The translations under genes and the position numbers were made by a program. A DNA stretch of 12,814 bases from Candidatus Zixiibacteriota bacterium (GTDB lineage: Bacteria > Zixibacteria > MSB-5A5 > GN15 > FEB-12): positions 1 through 12,814 of the forward strand of contig JAHIVM010000293.1 of assembly GCA_018816665.1 (NCBI GenBank). The letters are read 5' to 3'. Numbering within the stretch: position 1 is the stretch's first letter; the number at the start of each line of letters is the position of its first letter. The notes under the pieces are model-generated. The model did no database searches. It worked only from the letters and a program-made list of their open reading frames with translations, and had not been told where the DNA came from. This document shows positions 1-7,529 of this stretch, piece by piece.

Positions 1-1834
1 AACCCGAGTAAGCGAATCCGGTGGTCAGCGGGAGTGAGAAACTCACGGACGCTCCACCTTCGTGCCAGAACGAAATGACATCCACGGCACCGATACCGTC
101 ATCGTTGCCCGAGACGCCATCACGCGAGTTGTCGACTTCCAGAACCGTCGAGGTGATCATCACGCGATCGCTGGCACCCCAGCAGCCGTTCTCGAAGGTA
201 CCTCCGCCAACGCCCACGTAATAGGCTTCGGCGTCGTACGGGGTTCCACCCACGACCCAATTGTCATTCAGGTCTACCGCCTCGATCATGAAGTACGCTT
301 TCGACGAACCGTCGGCCGGCAGACTCGCCGGTGTTCCGCTGAGCGTCATAACGGCAGGGATGTACGTGTTGAAGAAGAGCCCCGTATCGGCAACCGTGCC
401 ACCGGCGGTCTCGGCAATAATGATGACGTCGCCGTCGGCCGTGACCACGTTGTTGCCCGAGAACCAGGTCGAGGTGGCGATACCGTTGCCGCCCTGAATC
501 CGTCCCTGATGCGACATCATGGTGCCCTCGTCAGTCGAGAAATATACCACGGTCGAATCAATACAGGGATTCAAATAGATATCTGATACAATGGCCGTGA
601 TATTGTTGGTCTCGGCCACGTCGTCCCAGTACGGAACGTTGCATTCTGCAGCTCCGATGACACAGTAGGCCGGCGGGCCCGCTGCAATCAATACCAGCGT
701 CGCATTGGACATCACCACGTCGGAGTAGGCGCGGATACGCACGGTACCGGAGACGGTACCCGAATGCAGCGTGGTCATCGCAACGCCGTCACTGTTTGTG
801 TACACGGTGTCGGGTCCTGCAGTATCGAGATTGCCCAATCGTTCACCACCATCGGGACCGTCGAGAATGACAAACACTATCGGCATGCCTTCCGGAACGG
901 TATTACCGTACACGTCGTATCCGGTCGCGCGGATGGTTCCTGACTCGATACCGCCGGTATGCTGTACCGCCAGGCTGATGGAATCAGAAGCCAGGTAAAT
1001 GGAGTTAAGCTCGGCATTGGGTGTCAGCTGCACGGCCAGATCAACGCTGCCGCTGATACCGGGGGCGTCGACCGTGACTTTGATATAGACCGTGTAAGCT
1101 TCCACGCCGGAAACGTAATCGACTACCGCAGTGCCGGTGGCACCGACGGTCATCGCGGACGACGGGATAATACCGAAGGGGTCCCAGTTTCCATTGCCGT
1201 TGGCGTCAAATACCAAGGAGTCGATATTTTCGGACCAGTACCCGTTGCCGTCGACATCAACGAACTTCTCACCGGCGGTGAACTTGACCAGCGTTGATTC
1301 CGGAGCCGCCTGACCGAGATCGTCGCGTACGACTATCGACACCTGCGAGGTATCCTGGCCGCTGGCGAGCAGGAGATCGTGAGACACGGTCGCGTTAATG
1401 CTGCCGTTACCGGTCGAGGTAGTGTCGTCGTCCCCGGACACGGACAGGTTTATCGACGTTGAGAGGTTGGTTCCCTGGACGGACACCCATGCCGTGGCGG
1501 TGCCTTCGTTGGACGCCGTAAATACTGCGGCCGCAACACCGTCGGTTCCGGTGGTATCAAGCTGCGGCGTGAAACTGCCGGCCGTTGAGGGAATCACTGA
1601 GAAATACACAACCTGATTGGCAACCCCGACGCCGGCGTTTGAGACCGTGGCTTCGATGATCGACGTTTCACTGGTCGCAATCGATGTCGGACTTGCCTGC
1701 ACCGAAAGCGTGCTGTTTGTCGGAGTCGCATCATCATCAAGGGTGCTCTTTTTGCTGCATCCGGTCAGACACAGCGCCACCGCCGCTACGATCAGAACAA
1801 GCGACGGAATCCAATGAACCTTTGACCTATACAT
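1..1834 (-). CDS. Ig-like (Big_1/invasin-type) repeat lipoprotein, partial
   Basis: Open reading frame without stops from the start to the left edge, so at least 611 residues; the C-terminus is missing. The N-terminus is a lipoprotein signal: basic start, hydrophobic stretch from about residue 9, and lipobox L-T-G-C with Cys26, followed by SKKS and an Asp-rich spacer. The rest is a string of beta-rich Ig-like units of the Big_1 (invasin/intimin) type, the first at about residues 46-135, with recurring features such as 'TGTDGVAAAVFTA' and 'TNSDGVAMTTL'. The second unit carries Asp/Asn/Gly-rich loops (DVDGNGYW at 193-200 and DANGNGNWD at 210-218) that resemble calcium-binding loops. Two Met codons lie in tandem (1837 and 1834); the one at 1834 is better spaced from AGGAGA. 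It follows the pil operon but lies beyond a terminator, so it is probably transcribed separately. Likely a lipid-anchored surface or periplasmic adhesin or scaffold; exact role unknown. Confidence 0.85.
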   Translation of the reverse strand, partial: MYRSKVHWIPSLVLIVAAVALCLTGCSKKSTLDDDATPTNSTLSVQASPTSIATSETSIIEATVSNAGVGVANQVVYFSVIPSTAGSFTPQLDTTGTDGVAAAVFTASNEGTATAWVSVQGTNLSTSINLSVSGDDDTTSTGNGSINATVSHDLLLASGQDTSQVSIVVRDDLGQAAPESTLVKFTAGEKFVDVDGNGYWSENIDSLVFDANGNGNWDPFGIIPSSAMTVGATGTAVVDYVSGVEAYTVYIKVTVDAPGISGSVDLAVQLTPNAELNSIYLASDSISLAVQHTGGIESGTIRATGYDVYGNTVPEGMPIVFVILDGPDGGERLGNLDTAGPDTVYTNSDGVAMTTLHSGTVSGTVRIRAYSDVVMSNATLVLIAAGPPAYCVIGAAECNVPYWDDVAETNNITAIVSDIYLNPCIDSTVVYFSTDEGTMMSHQGRIQGGNGIATSTWFSGNNVVTADGDVIIIAETAGGTVADTGLFFNTYIPAVMTLSGTPASLPADGSSKAYFMIEAVDLNDNWVVGGTPYDAEAYYVGVGGGTFENGCWGASDRVMITSTVLEVDNSRDGVSGNDDGIGAVDVISFWHEGGASVSFSLPLTTGFAYSG

Positions 1835-1838
1835 CATT

Positions 1839-1844
1839 TCTCCT
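1839..1844 (-). promoter_or_regulatory. Ribosome binding site of the Ig-like lipoprotein
   Basis: AGGAGA lies just upstream of two consecutive ATG codons. The AGGAG core is 2 nt from the first ATG (1837) and 5 nt from the second (1834), which favours the second as the true start. The difference is a single residue. Confidence 0.6.
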
Positions 1845-1931
1845 GCATGTGTAAGAGGTGGTTAAAACCTCGTGATTTCCTTACCCAAGTCCTCTCTTTA
1901 TTAATCGGCAGATCGAGCGGGTTTTTTAGGC

Positions 1932-1967
1932 AAAAGAAGCCCCCATCGCGCGGCAATGGGGGCTTCT
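1932..1967 (-). terminator. Intrinsic terminator of the pil operon
   Basis: A perfect 12-bp inverted repeat (arms 1935-1946 and 1956-1967, AGAAGCCCCCAT with its complement, 9-nt loop) is followed on the minus strand by TTTT. There is no T run on the plus side. It sits 29 nt after the secretin stop codon, so it closes the pilM-to-pilQ transcript and separates it from the Ig-like lipoprotein gene. Confidence 0.88.
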
Positions 1968-1995
1968 GTGCAAACTTCGAAAGGTTGGATTACGA

Positions 1996-3294
1996 TCAGG
2001 GCTTCATCGCGAGGTTTTCGTCAACGATCGTCGGAGTGACAAAAATCACCAGGTCGCGGTTGTCAACCCGCGTCTGGGTGAACTTGAATATCCGGCCCAG
2101 AATCGGGATATCTTTCAGGAGAGGGACGCCGATTTCAGAGTCAACTTCGTCCTGAGTGGTCAGACCGCCGATGACCGCCGTCTGCCCGTTGTTCACGATC
2201 ACGTGGGTCTCGGCATTATTCGTGTTGATAATGACGCCGTTGGGATCATACTGATAGGTCGAGCGTTCCGGGCGCAGATGCATCAACACCTGGCCGTCAC
2301 CCGAAATATGCGGCGTGACCACGAGAATGGTACCCACTTCTTCGAACTTGATAACCACGTTACCGGACTCGTCGAACTGCTTGACCGGAATCTTCTGGCC
2401 CATCTGGATGCGGGCTTCGCTGTTCTCAACGGTCGTGATTTCCGGGTGAGCAATGATCTTGCCCTTGCCACTGCTGACCAGGGCTTCCACCACGGCTGAG
2501 GCACTCCAGTCGTTGTTCAGTGCCGAAACCGTATAGCGACCGGCCACGTCCGAATCGGTACTGCGGTCGGCCAGAACGTTGGCCTCCTGAGAATAGCGCC
2601 GTCCGGTCTCCGTAACATAGGTTCCCTCGGCCGACCAGTTGATGCCCAGCTCTTCGAGACTCTGCGAGTTGATTTCCAGCAACTGGGCGGAAATCTTGAT
2701 CTGGCGGGCCGGCTTGTCGAGTTCCGCAATGTAGTCAAGCACGGTTACCATATGATCGGGGACTTCCTTGATGATGAGCGAATTGGAGCGCGTATCCGAC
2801 GATACCTCGCCACGATCCGTCATCAGGCCCTTAACGGTCTCGACCATGTCGTCAGCCGTTGAGTTCGACACCTTGATGATTTTGGTCTGCAAATCGACCA
2901 GTTTTCTCTGTTCGGCATCGTGCTTGTTCTGTTCCGAGATTTCCTTGCGGTAGTCCTCGGACCGCAGCACGCGAACGTACCCGCCGTCATCGTCCACCAC
3001 AGCCAGATCATAGGTCCGACCAATGATGTTCATCGCCGTCCGCCAGTGCACGTCGGTGAGACGAATGGTCACGGCACCTTCGACGTTGGGCGCAACGATC
3101 ACGTTGACCTGACCGTAATCGGCCAGAAAGGTGAGCACCGAACGAATTTCCGCTGCTTGGAACTGAACGTTCTTGATCGGCGTCGATGGATCCTTCACTT
3201 CCTGTTCCTGGGACGCAACAGGCGCCAGGAGCATCAGAAGGGCCAGGGCCACCCCCGCCCATCGAACCTGTGGTTTACGGATTTTCAACGACAT
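1996..3294 (-). CDS. pilQ: Short PilQ-type secretin (outer-membrane channel)
   Basis: 432 residues, far shorter than a classical PilQ (about 700). Order seen: Sec signal (hydrophobic about residues 13-27), an N0/STN-like domain at about 40-112, an N1/Secretin_N-like domain at about 137-200 (TKIIKVSNSTADDMV... NSLIIKEVPDHM), then the secretin domain to the C-terminus with the family signature VPLLKDIPILGRIF at 390-403 and a final beta segment LVIFVTPTIV. There is no AMIN domain and no C-terminal pilotin-binding extension after the secretin domain. Known role of the family: a 12-15-mer gated ring in the outer membrane through which a pilus or pseudopilus or its substrates pass. It is the last gene of the pilMNOPQ-ordered operon, 24 bp after the AMIN-PilP gene, and is followed by a strong terminator. 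The ribosome binding site is weak, suggesting translation helped by the upstream gene. A type II-like secretin (GspD) is the alternative, but the operon order favours PilQ. Confidence 0.92.
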   Translation of the reverse strand: MSLKIRKPQVRWAGVALALLMLLAPVASQEQEVKDPSTPIKNVQFQAAEIRSVLTFLADYGQVNVIVAPNVEGAVTIRLTDVHWRTAMNIIGRTYDLAVVDDDGGYVRVLRSEDYRKEISEQNKHDAEQRKLVDLQTKIIKVSNSTADDMVETVKGLMTDRGEVSSDTRSNSLIIKEVPDHMVTVLDYIAELDKPARQIKISAQLLEINSQSLEELGINWSAEGTYVTETGRRYSQEANVLADRSTDSDVAGRYTVSALNNDWSASAVVEALVSSGKGKIIAHPEITTVENSEARIQMGQKIPVKQFDESGNVVIKFEEVGTILVVTPHISGDGQVLMHLRPERSTYQYDPNGVIINTNNAETHVIVNNGQTAVIGGLTTQDEVDSEIGVPLLKDIPILGRIFKFTQTRVDNRDLVIFVTPTIVDENLAMKP

Positions 3295-3318
3295 ATCTCT
3301 ACCAGCCTTTCGTAGGTT

Positions 3319-4803
3319 TTATTCCATCTTCAGGGCCACGGTGCGCGACCAGCCGTATTCAAAGACCTGGAAGTATACGCGGTCGACTTCCACTCTCAGC
3401 ACGTATCCCTTCCGGACTTTGTCGCCGGATTTCAGAATATAGCTGAAGCCTTCCTTGTCCTCAAACAATGCCCGGTTGGCTCCGTCACCGGATTCAATAA
3501 CACCAACCAGCTTGAGTCCCTCAACATTGGGGATTCGCTGTTCGATCGGTCCTTCGTGAGTCCGGGTCTCATCGATCAGGGTGGCAAACGGGTCACGCTG
3601 TCCCCTGGTCTTGTATTTTATGACCAGTCGCTTCGGAAACTCGGCGACCATGGTACCTTTGACTTTTGCCGATACGCCGGGGTCGCGGCGGAAACGCGAC
3701 GTCTGTCGCGGAGCCGGAGCGGCCGGCGCCTGCGCAACCTCGGTCTTTTTCGGAGCGGCAGCCGGAGCCTGTTTCTGATCGGTCTTATTCACCTTGGCGG
3801 CCAGCGCCTGCTGTGACTTGGCCGCAGGCGGCTGAGCCTTCGGAGCAGCCGGCTTCGCAGGAGCTTTCGGTGTTTCAGCCAGCTCCGTTTTGGTCTTGGA
3901 AGACGGTACCGGTGACGGCACAGGCGGCTGTTTCACGGCCGGCCTGGCTGCCGGCTTGGCCGGTGCCGAGTCATCGGCCTTGGCCTTCCGGGTATCTTCA
4001 TCCAGCGCCGGCTTGGCCACGGCCGGAGCAGTCGTTTTGGGCGCCGATGGTTTCGCGGCCGGCTTTTCGTCCCGGTCCCGCTTTTTGTCACTTACCGGCT
4101 CGTCCGCAGGTTTGCCCGACAGGCCAATCAACTGCGGAGCCGGTACTGTCGGCGCAGCAGGAGCCGCGGCAGTGACGGTACTTGCCGGTTGTTTCGCAAC
4201 CGGTTTGGCCGCCGGGGCGGGCGCTTCGCCGCTGTTGGCGGCAAGGCTGGCCTGACGGTCCGACTCGATCGCCTTGTTTTTCTGTACCGCCGTCCGGGCG
4301 GTGGCCGGCGGAGCGGCCTTCGCGGGTGCCGATGCTACGATCGGATCTGCCTGTCTTGTCTTCCCAGCAACCACGGCGGCGGTCGACCAGGTCGAAAACT
4401 GGGCGGCACCTTTGTCGGCGAAGGACAGGGTGATCGAGTGGTCGTCGGATGTCACCTGGTAGACCGGTGACGCACTCATGTCAAAGACGATTCGGACGAT
4501 TTTCTCGGGCGTCACCGAAAACTGGCTGGATCGCACGGCGCTGACAACGCAGCTGGGGACGTCCTGAAACGTCTTGGCGCCGAGTTCGTGGGTCGCCGAC
4601 AACACGTCGACAATAACGCGGTGCGGTTTGCCGTTTTTCGGAATCTCGGTCGCGTGCGTGAAACGCACCTGTCCGTCAACATCTATACGCGCGACCGTGG
4701 TACCCTGTCGGTAGGATAGCTCCACATTGGTGACTTCCGACGCCTCCGCGCCGAACACCATGAGCAGCAGCCCAACGGCAACTAAGACAGCATATTTCTT
4801 CAT
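3319..4803 (-). CDS. pilP: AMIN domain-PilP fusion protein of the pilus alignment complex
   Basis: 494 residues. A Sec signal ends near AEA|SE (residue 21) without a lipobox. Residues about 22-130 look like an AMIN domain (VTNVELSYRQGTTVARIDVDG, then KPHRVIVDV and VRIVFDM), a fold that binds peptidoglycan. Residues about 140-370 are a low-complexity Ala/Pro/Lys-rich linker. The C-terminal 120 residues look like PilP: RDPF at 403-406, VEGLKLVGVI at 427-436, then ALFEDKEGFSYILKSGDKV. In characterised systems PilP is an inner-membrane lipoprotein that joins PilN/PilO to PilQ, while AMIN domains sit at the N-terminus of PilQ. Here AMIN has moved to PilP and the secretin lacks it. The gene lies between pilO and pilQ, as expected of pilP; AGGAG overlapping the pilO stop (TAG) gives the start. 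The PilP assignment rests on motif and position. Confidence 0.85.
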   Translation of the reverse strand: MKKYAVLVAVGLLLMVFGAEASEVTNVELSYRQGTTVARIDVDGQVRFTHATEIPKNGKPHRVIVDVLSATHELGAKTFQDVPSCVVSAVRSSQFSVTPEKIVRIVFDMSASPVYQVTSDDHSITLSFADKGAAQFSTWSTAAVVAGKTRQADPIVASAPAKAAPPATARTAVQKNKAIESDRQASLAANSGEAPAPAAKPVAKQPASTVTAAAPAAPTVPAPQLIGLSGKPADEPVSDKKRDRDEKPAAKPSAPKTTAPAVAKPALDEDTRKAKADDSAPAKPAARPAVKQPPVPSPVPSSKTKTELAETPKAPAKPAAPKAQPPAAKSQQALAAKVNKTDQKQAPAAAPKKTEVAQAPAAPAPRQTSRFRRDPGVSAKVKGTMVAEFPKRLVIKYKTRGQRDPFATLIDETRTHEGPIEQRIPNVEGLKLVGVIESGDGANRALFEDKEGFSYILKSGDKVRKGYVLRVEVDRVYFQVFEYGWSRTVALKME

Positions 4804-4813
4804 CGTCGGTCTC

Positions 4814-5443
4814 CTAGAGTACCAATTCCTTGAGCCGCTCCTCTTCCTTTACATAGTATGTAGACAGGAGGAATCGGGCCGTGATCGTTTCTTTTTTATG
4901 CTCCACCAGTTGCTCGTTCTTCGATCCCTGTAAACGAGACTTGTCTTTCTCGACAGCCACTTTGTCGGCATCGAGTTCGACATTGGAGATATTGGCTATG
5001 AAAGGGAAGTTCGCGACATAGCTGACAAACTTGCCGTAATCGTGATACGTCCCTTCCATTTCAATTTTGAATGAAGCCGTGTTGTAGAAGCCGTGCGACC
5101 CGATCGGCTGCGGTTCCACCTTGGTAATGCGGGTACCGGTAAGCGATGAGGCCGTGTGCAACTGCACCAGGATGGATGGAACCTGTTTGACCTCCGGCAG
5201 CAGGGCCTCGATCTCGTGGTAACGACTGATGAGGTCGGCGTACTCCAGCCTGAGGGCATCGAGCGATTTGGCCTTCATTTCGACGTTACGCAGGTTCGTG
5301 GTGATTGTCTCAAACTCCTGGCTCTTCCGGGATATTTCGTTGTCATAGGGGGTGTAGACCCGGCTATACCAGAAATATGCCACGATGAAGAAGGCCAGGG
5401 CGGCAATCACGATTCTCTGAGTTTTTGTATCTCTCAAGTCCAT
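4814..5443 (-). CDS. pilO: Pilus assembly protein PilO
   Basis: 209 residues, the usual PilO length. A short cytoplasmic start precedes one transmembrane helix (about 11-26, IVIAALAFFIVAYFWY), a coiled-coil-like stretch (about 35-75) rich in charged residues, and an alpha/beta region (TRITKVEPQPI, SFKIEMEGTYHDYGKFVSYV) typical of the ferredoxin-like periplasmic domain of PilO. The family pairs with PilN through the coiled coil and ferredoxin-like folds to form the inner-membrane part of the alignment complex, and contacts PilP. The gene is 12 bp from pilN and 10 bp from the AMIN-PilP gene. GAGGTG precedes the ATG at a distance of 8 nt. The C-terminal tail (about 155-209) is Lys/Glu-rich. Confidence 0.93.
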   Translation of the reverse strand: MDLRDTKTQRIVIAALAFFIVAYFWYSRVYTPYDNEISRKSQEFETITTNLRNVEMKAKSLDALRLEYADLISRYHEIEALLPEVKQVPSILVQLHTASSLTGTRITKVEPQPIGSHGFYNTASFKIEMEGTYHDYGKFVSYVANFPFIANISNVELDADKVAVEKDKSRLQGSKNEQLVEHKKETITARFLLSTYYVKEEERLKELVL

Positions 5444-5455
5444 ATGCCATCCACC

Positions 5456-6154
5456 TCAGTTTAGGCTCTTGTGGCGAGTTGCGTCGGCCGGCTCCTCGGC
5501 CTGAGCAACAAGATTGCGCAATTCTTCGTCCGACAGATAGTGTACGTTGGCAGTAAGTTCGAACTCGTACACGCGCTCCTCGGCGAATACAGTGTCCTTA
5601 CTATTAATCAGCTCCACCTCATCAAAGTAGTCGGAACGCATCATTTTAATCATAAAGGCGGCCAGCGCGTTGAGCGTGAAGGTATGCCCCTCGACCCGGA
5701 TTGGCCGAACGGTAGGTACCTGCTGCTCTGTCTCGACGGGCGCCTTCTTTTCTTCACCATCGGCCGGCTTCGGCACCACCACAGGCAGTTCATCGAATTC
5801 CGCCAGCCAGACGAATTCCGGCACGTTCTGGGCCAGATCCTCGAGAATCCGTACCCATGCCGAGCGATGGCTGTCCAGTTTCTCGACGGCATTCATCCGC
5901 ACCTGAATCTTGTTGCGCACATCAATGAGGGCATCGACCACACGAATGTCCTCGCGCAGCATGGCGGCCCGCAGATTGTTTTTCTCGATAGCGGCATCCA
6001 GCTCTTTGAGCTGATGCATCTGCCAGAACGTGATTGCCGTAAGAATCACAGCAATACCACCGGCGGCCGCCAGGGCGTATACCCCGACTTTGCCGAGCGA
6101 GAAGCCCGGACCGCCCTTCCGATAGTCTTTCGGTAATAGATTTATCTCTATCAT
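5456..6154 (-). CDS. pilN: Pilus assembly protein PilN
   Basis: 232 residues from the ATG at 6154. The protein starts MIEINLLP, the conserved cytoplasmic motif of PilN whose INLLP segment docks into PilM. A single transmembrane helix follows (about 23-44), then a coiled-coil-like stretch (about 45-90) and a periplasmic alpha/beta domain. A charged, Pro-rich insertion (KPADGEEKKAPVETEQQ) interrupts the periplasmic domain near residues 130-146. An in-frame GTG at 6169 overlaps the pilM stop and would add five residues (VRHGT), but the family start and a well-spaced GAGG favour 6154. PilN links PilM on the cytoplasmic side to PilO in the periplasm; the neighbours agree. Confidence 0.93.
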   Translation of the reverse strand: MIEINLLPKDYRKGGPGFSLGKVGVYALAAAGGIAVILTAITFWQMHQLKELDAAIEKNNLRAAMLREDIRVVDALIDVRNKIQVRMNAVEKLDSHRSAWVRILEDLAQNVPEFVWLAEFDELPVVVPKPADGEEKKAPVETEQQVPTVRPIRVEGHTFTLNALAAFMIKMMRSDYFDEVELINSKDTVFAEERVYEFELTANVHYLSDEELRNLVAQAEEPADATRHKSLN

Positions 6155-6163
6155 GGTGCCGTG

Positions 6164-6167
6164 CCTC
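6164..6167 (-). promoter_or_regulatory. Ribosome binding site deciding the pilN start
   Basis: GAGG overlaps the TGA stop codon of pilM and lies 9 nt before the ATG at 6154. It supports that ATG over the overlapping GTG at 6169 and suggests translational coupling of pilM and pilN. Confidence 0.5.
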
Positions 6168-7218
6168 ACTTCGTCTTTCTCATCGCCAGGCCGACGGGAA
6201 CCGTCAACAGCGGTGCGATTTTCTCCGGCTGCAGATACTGGAACAGCTCCGGATCGTAATCGATATTTCGCAGCGGGTTTGCCAACTCAAGCGGTATGTT
6301 TATCTTGGACTGCAGAAATTCCGGCAGATACGGCACCAGGGCACCACCACCGGAAAGTACAATCCAGTCAATCTGTTCGACTTTCGTCTGGGAACGGAAG
6401 TAGGAGAAGGCCAGCTCAACACCGGAGATGAGTTCATCGGATGCTGACGTAATCGTGGCCTTGAACATGTCCTGATCGATCGAATCGACCATCTCGCCCT
6501 TCATCGCTTTGGAGGCCAATTCGGGGTTGAGCCGGAATTCCTTCTGCACCGCGTCGAATATCCCGCGGGTACCCGCCGACACGTCGCGCGTCGCCATAAA
6601 CAGGCCTTCGTGCAGATACGTGACGTTGGTAACGTCAAAGCCGATGTTCACCAGAGCCGTCACGCGCGTGGGATCAATCTCGTAGTTTCCCTCGTACGCA
6701 TTGTACACGGCGAAAGCATCGTCATCGACGACTGCCGGACGCAGCCCGCAGTCCTCGATGAGTTCGAGGTAGGATCGGAGATACTCTTTGCGCGCTGCGA
6801 CCAGCAACACGTCCATCTTGTTCACATCCTCATCTTCCTTAATGATGTGATAGTCGAGACTGACGTCGTCGACATCGAAGGGCGCTCGCTGCTCGGTCTC
6901 AAACAGGATGGCCTGTTCGGCTTCCGGGCCGGTCTTTCTGTCGATCGTGAACTTGTCCGTGATCACGCCGTGACCTGAGATGGACACGACGACGTCTCGG
7001 ATTTTGGGGTCTGTTTGTTCGACAAGCGACTGGACGTTGAAAATGACGGCTTCCCGATCACGGATTTCATCGGCCACGATCGCCTCCGGGGGCAATTCAC
7101 GAATACCAATTGCAGACACGGAGTAGCCGCTCTTGTTGTGATCCAGTTTCACCAGCTTGATAGAGCTGGAACCCAGATCCAGGCCGACTGTGCTTTTGTT
7201 TCGACGTGATAAGAACAT
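6166..7218 (-). CDS. pilM: Pilus assembly ATPase-fold protein PilM
   Basis: 350 residues, the usual length. The actin/FtsA-like fold is shown by the phosphate-1 loop GLDLGSSSIKLV (12-23), the family stretch LFETEQRAPFDVDDVSLDYHI, the phosphate-2 type segment VNIGFDVTNVTYL, and the adenosine motif VLSGGGALVPYL with glycines 290-292. It ends at MRKTK. PilM is a cytoplasmic nucleotide-binding protein that binds the N-terminal INLLP tail of PilN and connects the alignment complex to the motor ATPases. It is the first gene of the operon. No PilB, PilT or PilC gene lies in the window, so the motor must be encoded elsewhere. Confidence 0.96.
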   Translation of the reverse strand: MFLSRRNKSTVGLDLGSSSIKLVKLDHNKSGYSVSAIGIRELPPEAIVADEIRDREAVIFNVQSLVEQTDPKIRDVVVSISGHGVITDKFTIDRKTGPEAEQAILFETEQRAPFDVDDVSLDYHIIKEDEDVNKMDVLLVAARKEYLRSYLELIEDCGLRPAVVDDDAFAVYNAYEGNYEIDPTRVTALVNIGFDVTNVTYLHEGLFMATRDVSAGTRGIFDAVQKEFRLNPELASKAMKGEMVDSIDQDMFKATITSASDELISGVELAFSYFRSQTKVEQIDWIVLSGGGALVPYLPEFLQSKINIPLELANPLRNIDYDPELFQYLQPEKIAPLLTVPVGLAMRKTK

Positions 7219-7471
7219 TGGTCACTCTTTATGTGTGTGTACCTGTTTTCTCAAACCTACAGCCTTCTCGTTCATACTTATGTGTCGGCATAAGTGGCCG
7301 GAATTTGAGCAGCTCCGTCAGTATCCGGCCATCGATCACCAGATTTTTGACCTGCTTTCGCGGCTCCAGAGGTCCGGGAACTCACCCATCCCAACATCAC
7401 TACATATCGGTTTGAATCGACCGCTCCTTTACGGCATTTAGCGATTTCTTGTAAGGCGTTGTCAGACAACG
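7219..7471 (-). other. Non-coding leader and control region upstream of pilM
   Basis: About 250 bp between the pseudopilin terminator and pilM, with no convincing gene. It must hold the promoter of the pil operon, but no strong sigma-70 box was found. It contains a perfect palindrome (7276-7295) and a weak sigma-54-like match (7353-7368, GG and GC at the right spacing but a poor core). TTGAGA near 7245 with TAAAGA 17 nt downstream would put the transcript start at the ATG and is not convincing. Confidence 0.5.
7276..7295. repeat. Palindrome upstream of pilM, possible operator
   Basis: ACTTATG and CATAAGT form a perfect 7-bp inverted repeat around a 6-nt spacer, 58-77 nt before the pilM start. 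There is no T run, so it is not a terminator. It could bind a dimeric regulator or form a small leader hairpin. This is inference from symmetry and position. Confidence 0.45.
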
Positions 7472-7495
7472 AAAAACCCCTCCGGGTGGAGGGGT
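7472..7495 (-). terminator. Intrinsic terminator of the pseudopilin gene
   Basis: A perfect 8-bp GC-rich stem (7476-7483 with 7488-7495, ACCCCTCC and complement) with a 4-nt loop is followed on the minus strand by TTTTT. It lies 35 nt after the pseudopilin stop, so that gene is transcribed separately from pilM. Confidence 0.9.
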
Positions 7496-7529
7496 CTCAG
7501 CATTGCTCTCGCCTGATTGCGGGCATATT

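Noticed and set aside
21..1817. Several plus-strand reading frames (for example 62-586 and 959-1297)
   Set aside because: They are shadows of the long minus-strand lipoprotein frame, which has a signal peptide, lipobox and domain repeats; none of the plus-strand products looks like a protein family.
3556..4470. Plus-strand frames opposite the AMIN-PilP linker
   Set aside because: The repetitive Ala/Pro/Lys codons leave the opposite strand open by chance; the products are low-complexity and have no proper start sites.
7353..7368. Sigma-54-like site upstream of pilM
   Set aside because: GG and GC are correctly spaced, but only 7 of 12 defined positions match and the TT before GC is AA; too weak to call.
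7278..7469. 63-codon minus-strand frame upstream of pilM
   Set aside because: It begins at a TTG directly after the pseudopilin terminator, has no ribosome binding site and no recognisable features, and overlaps the palindrome; treated as leader sequence.
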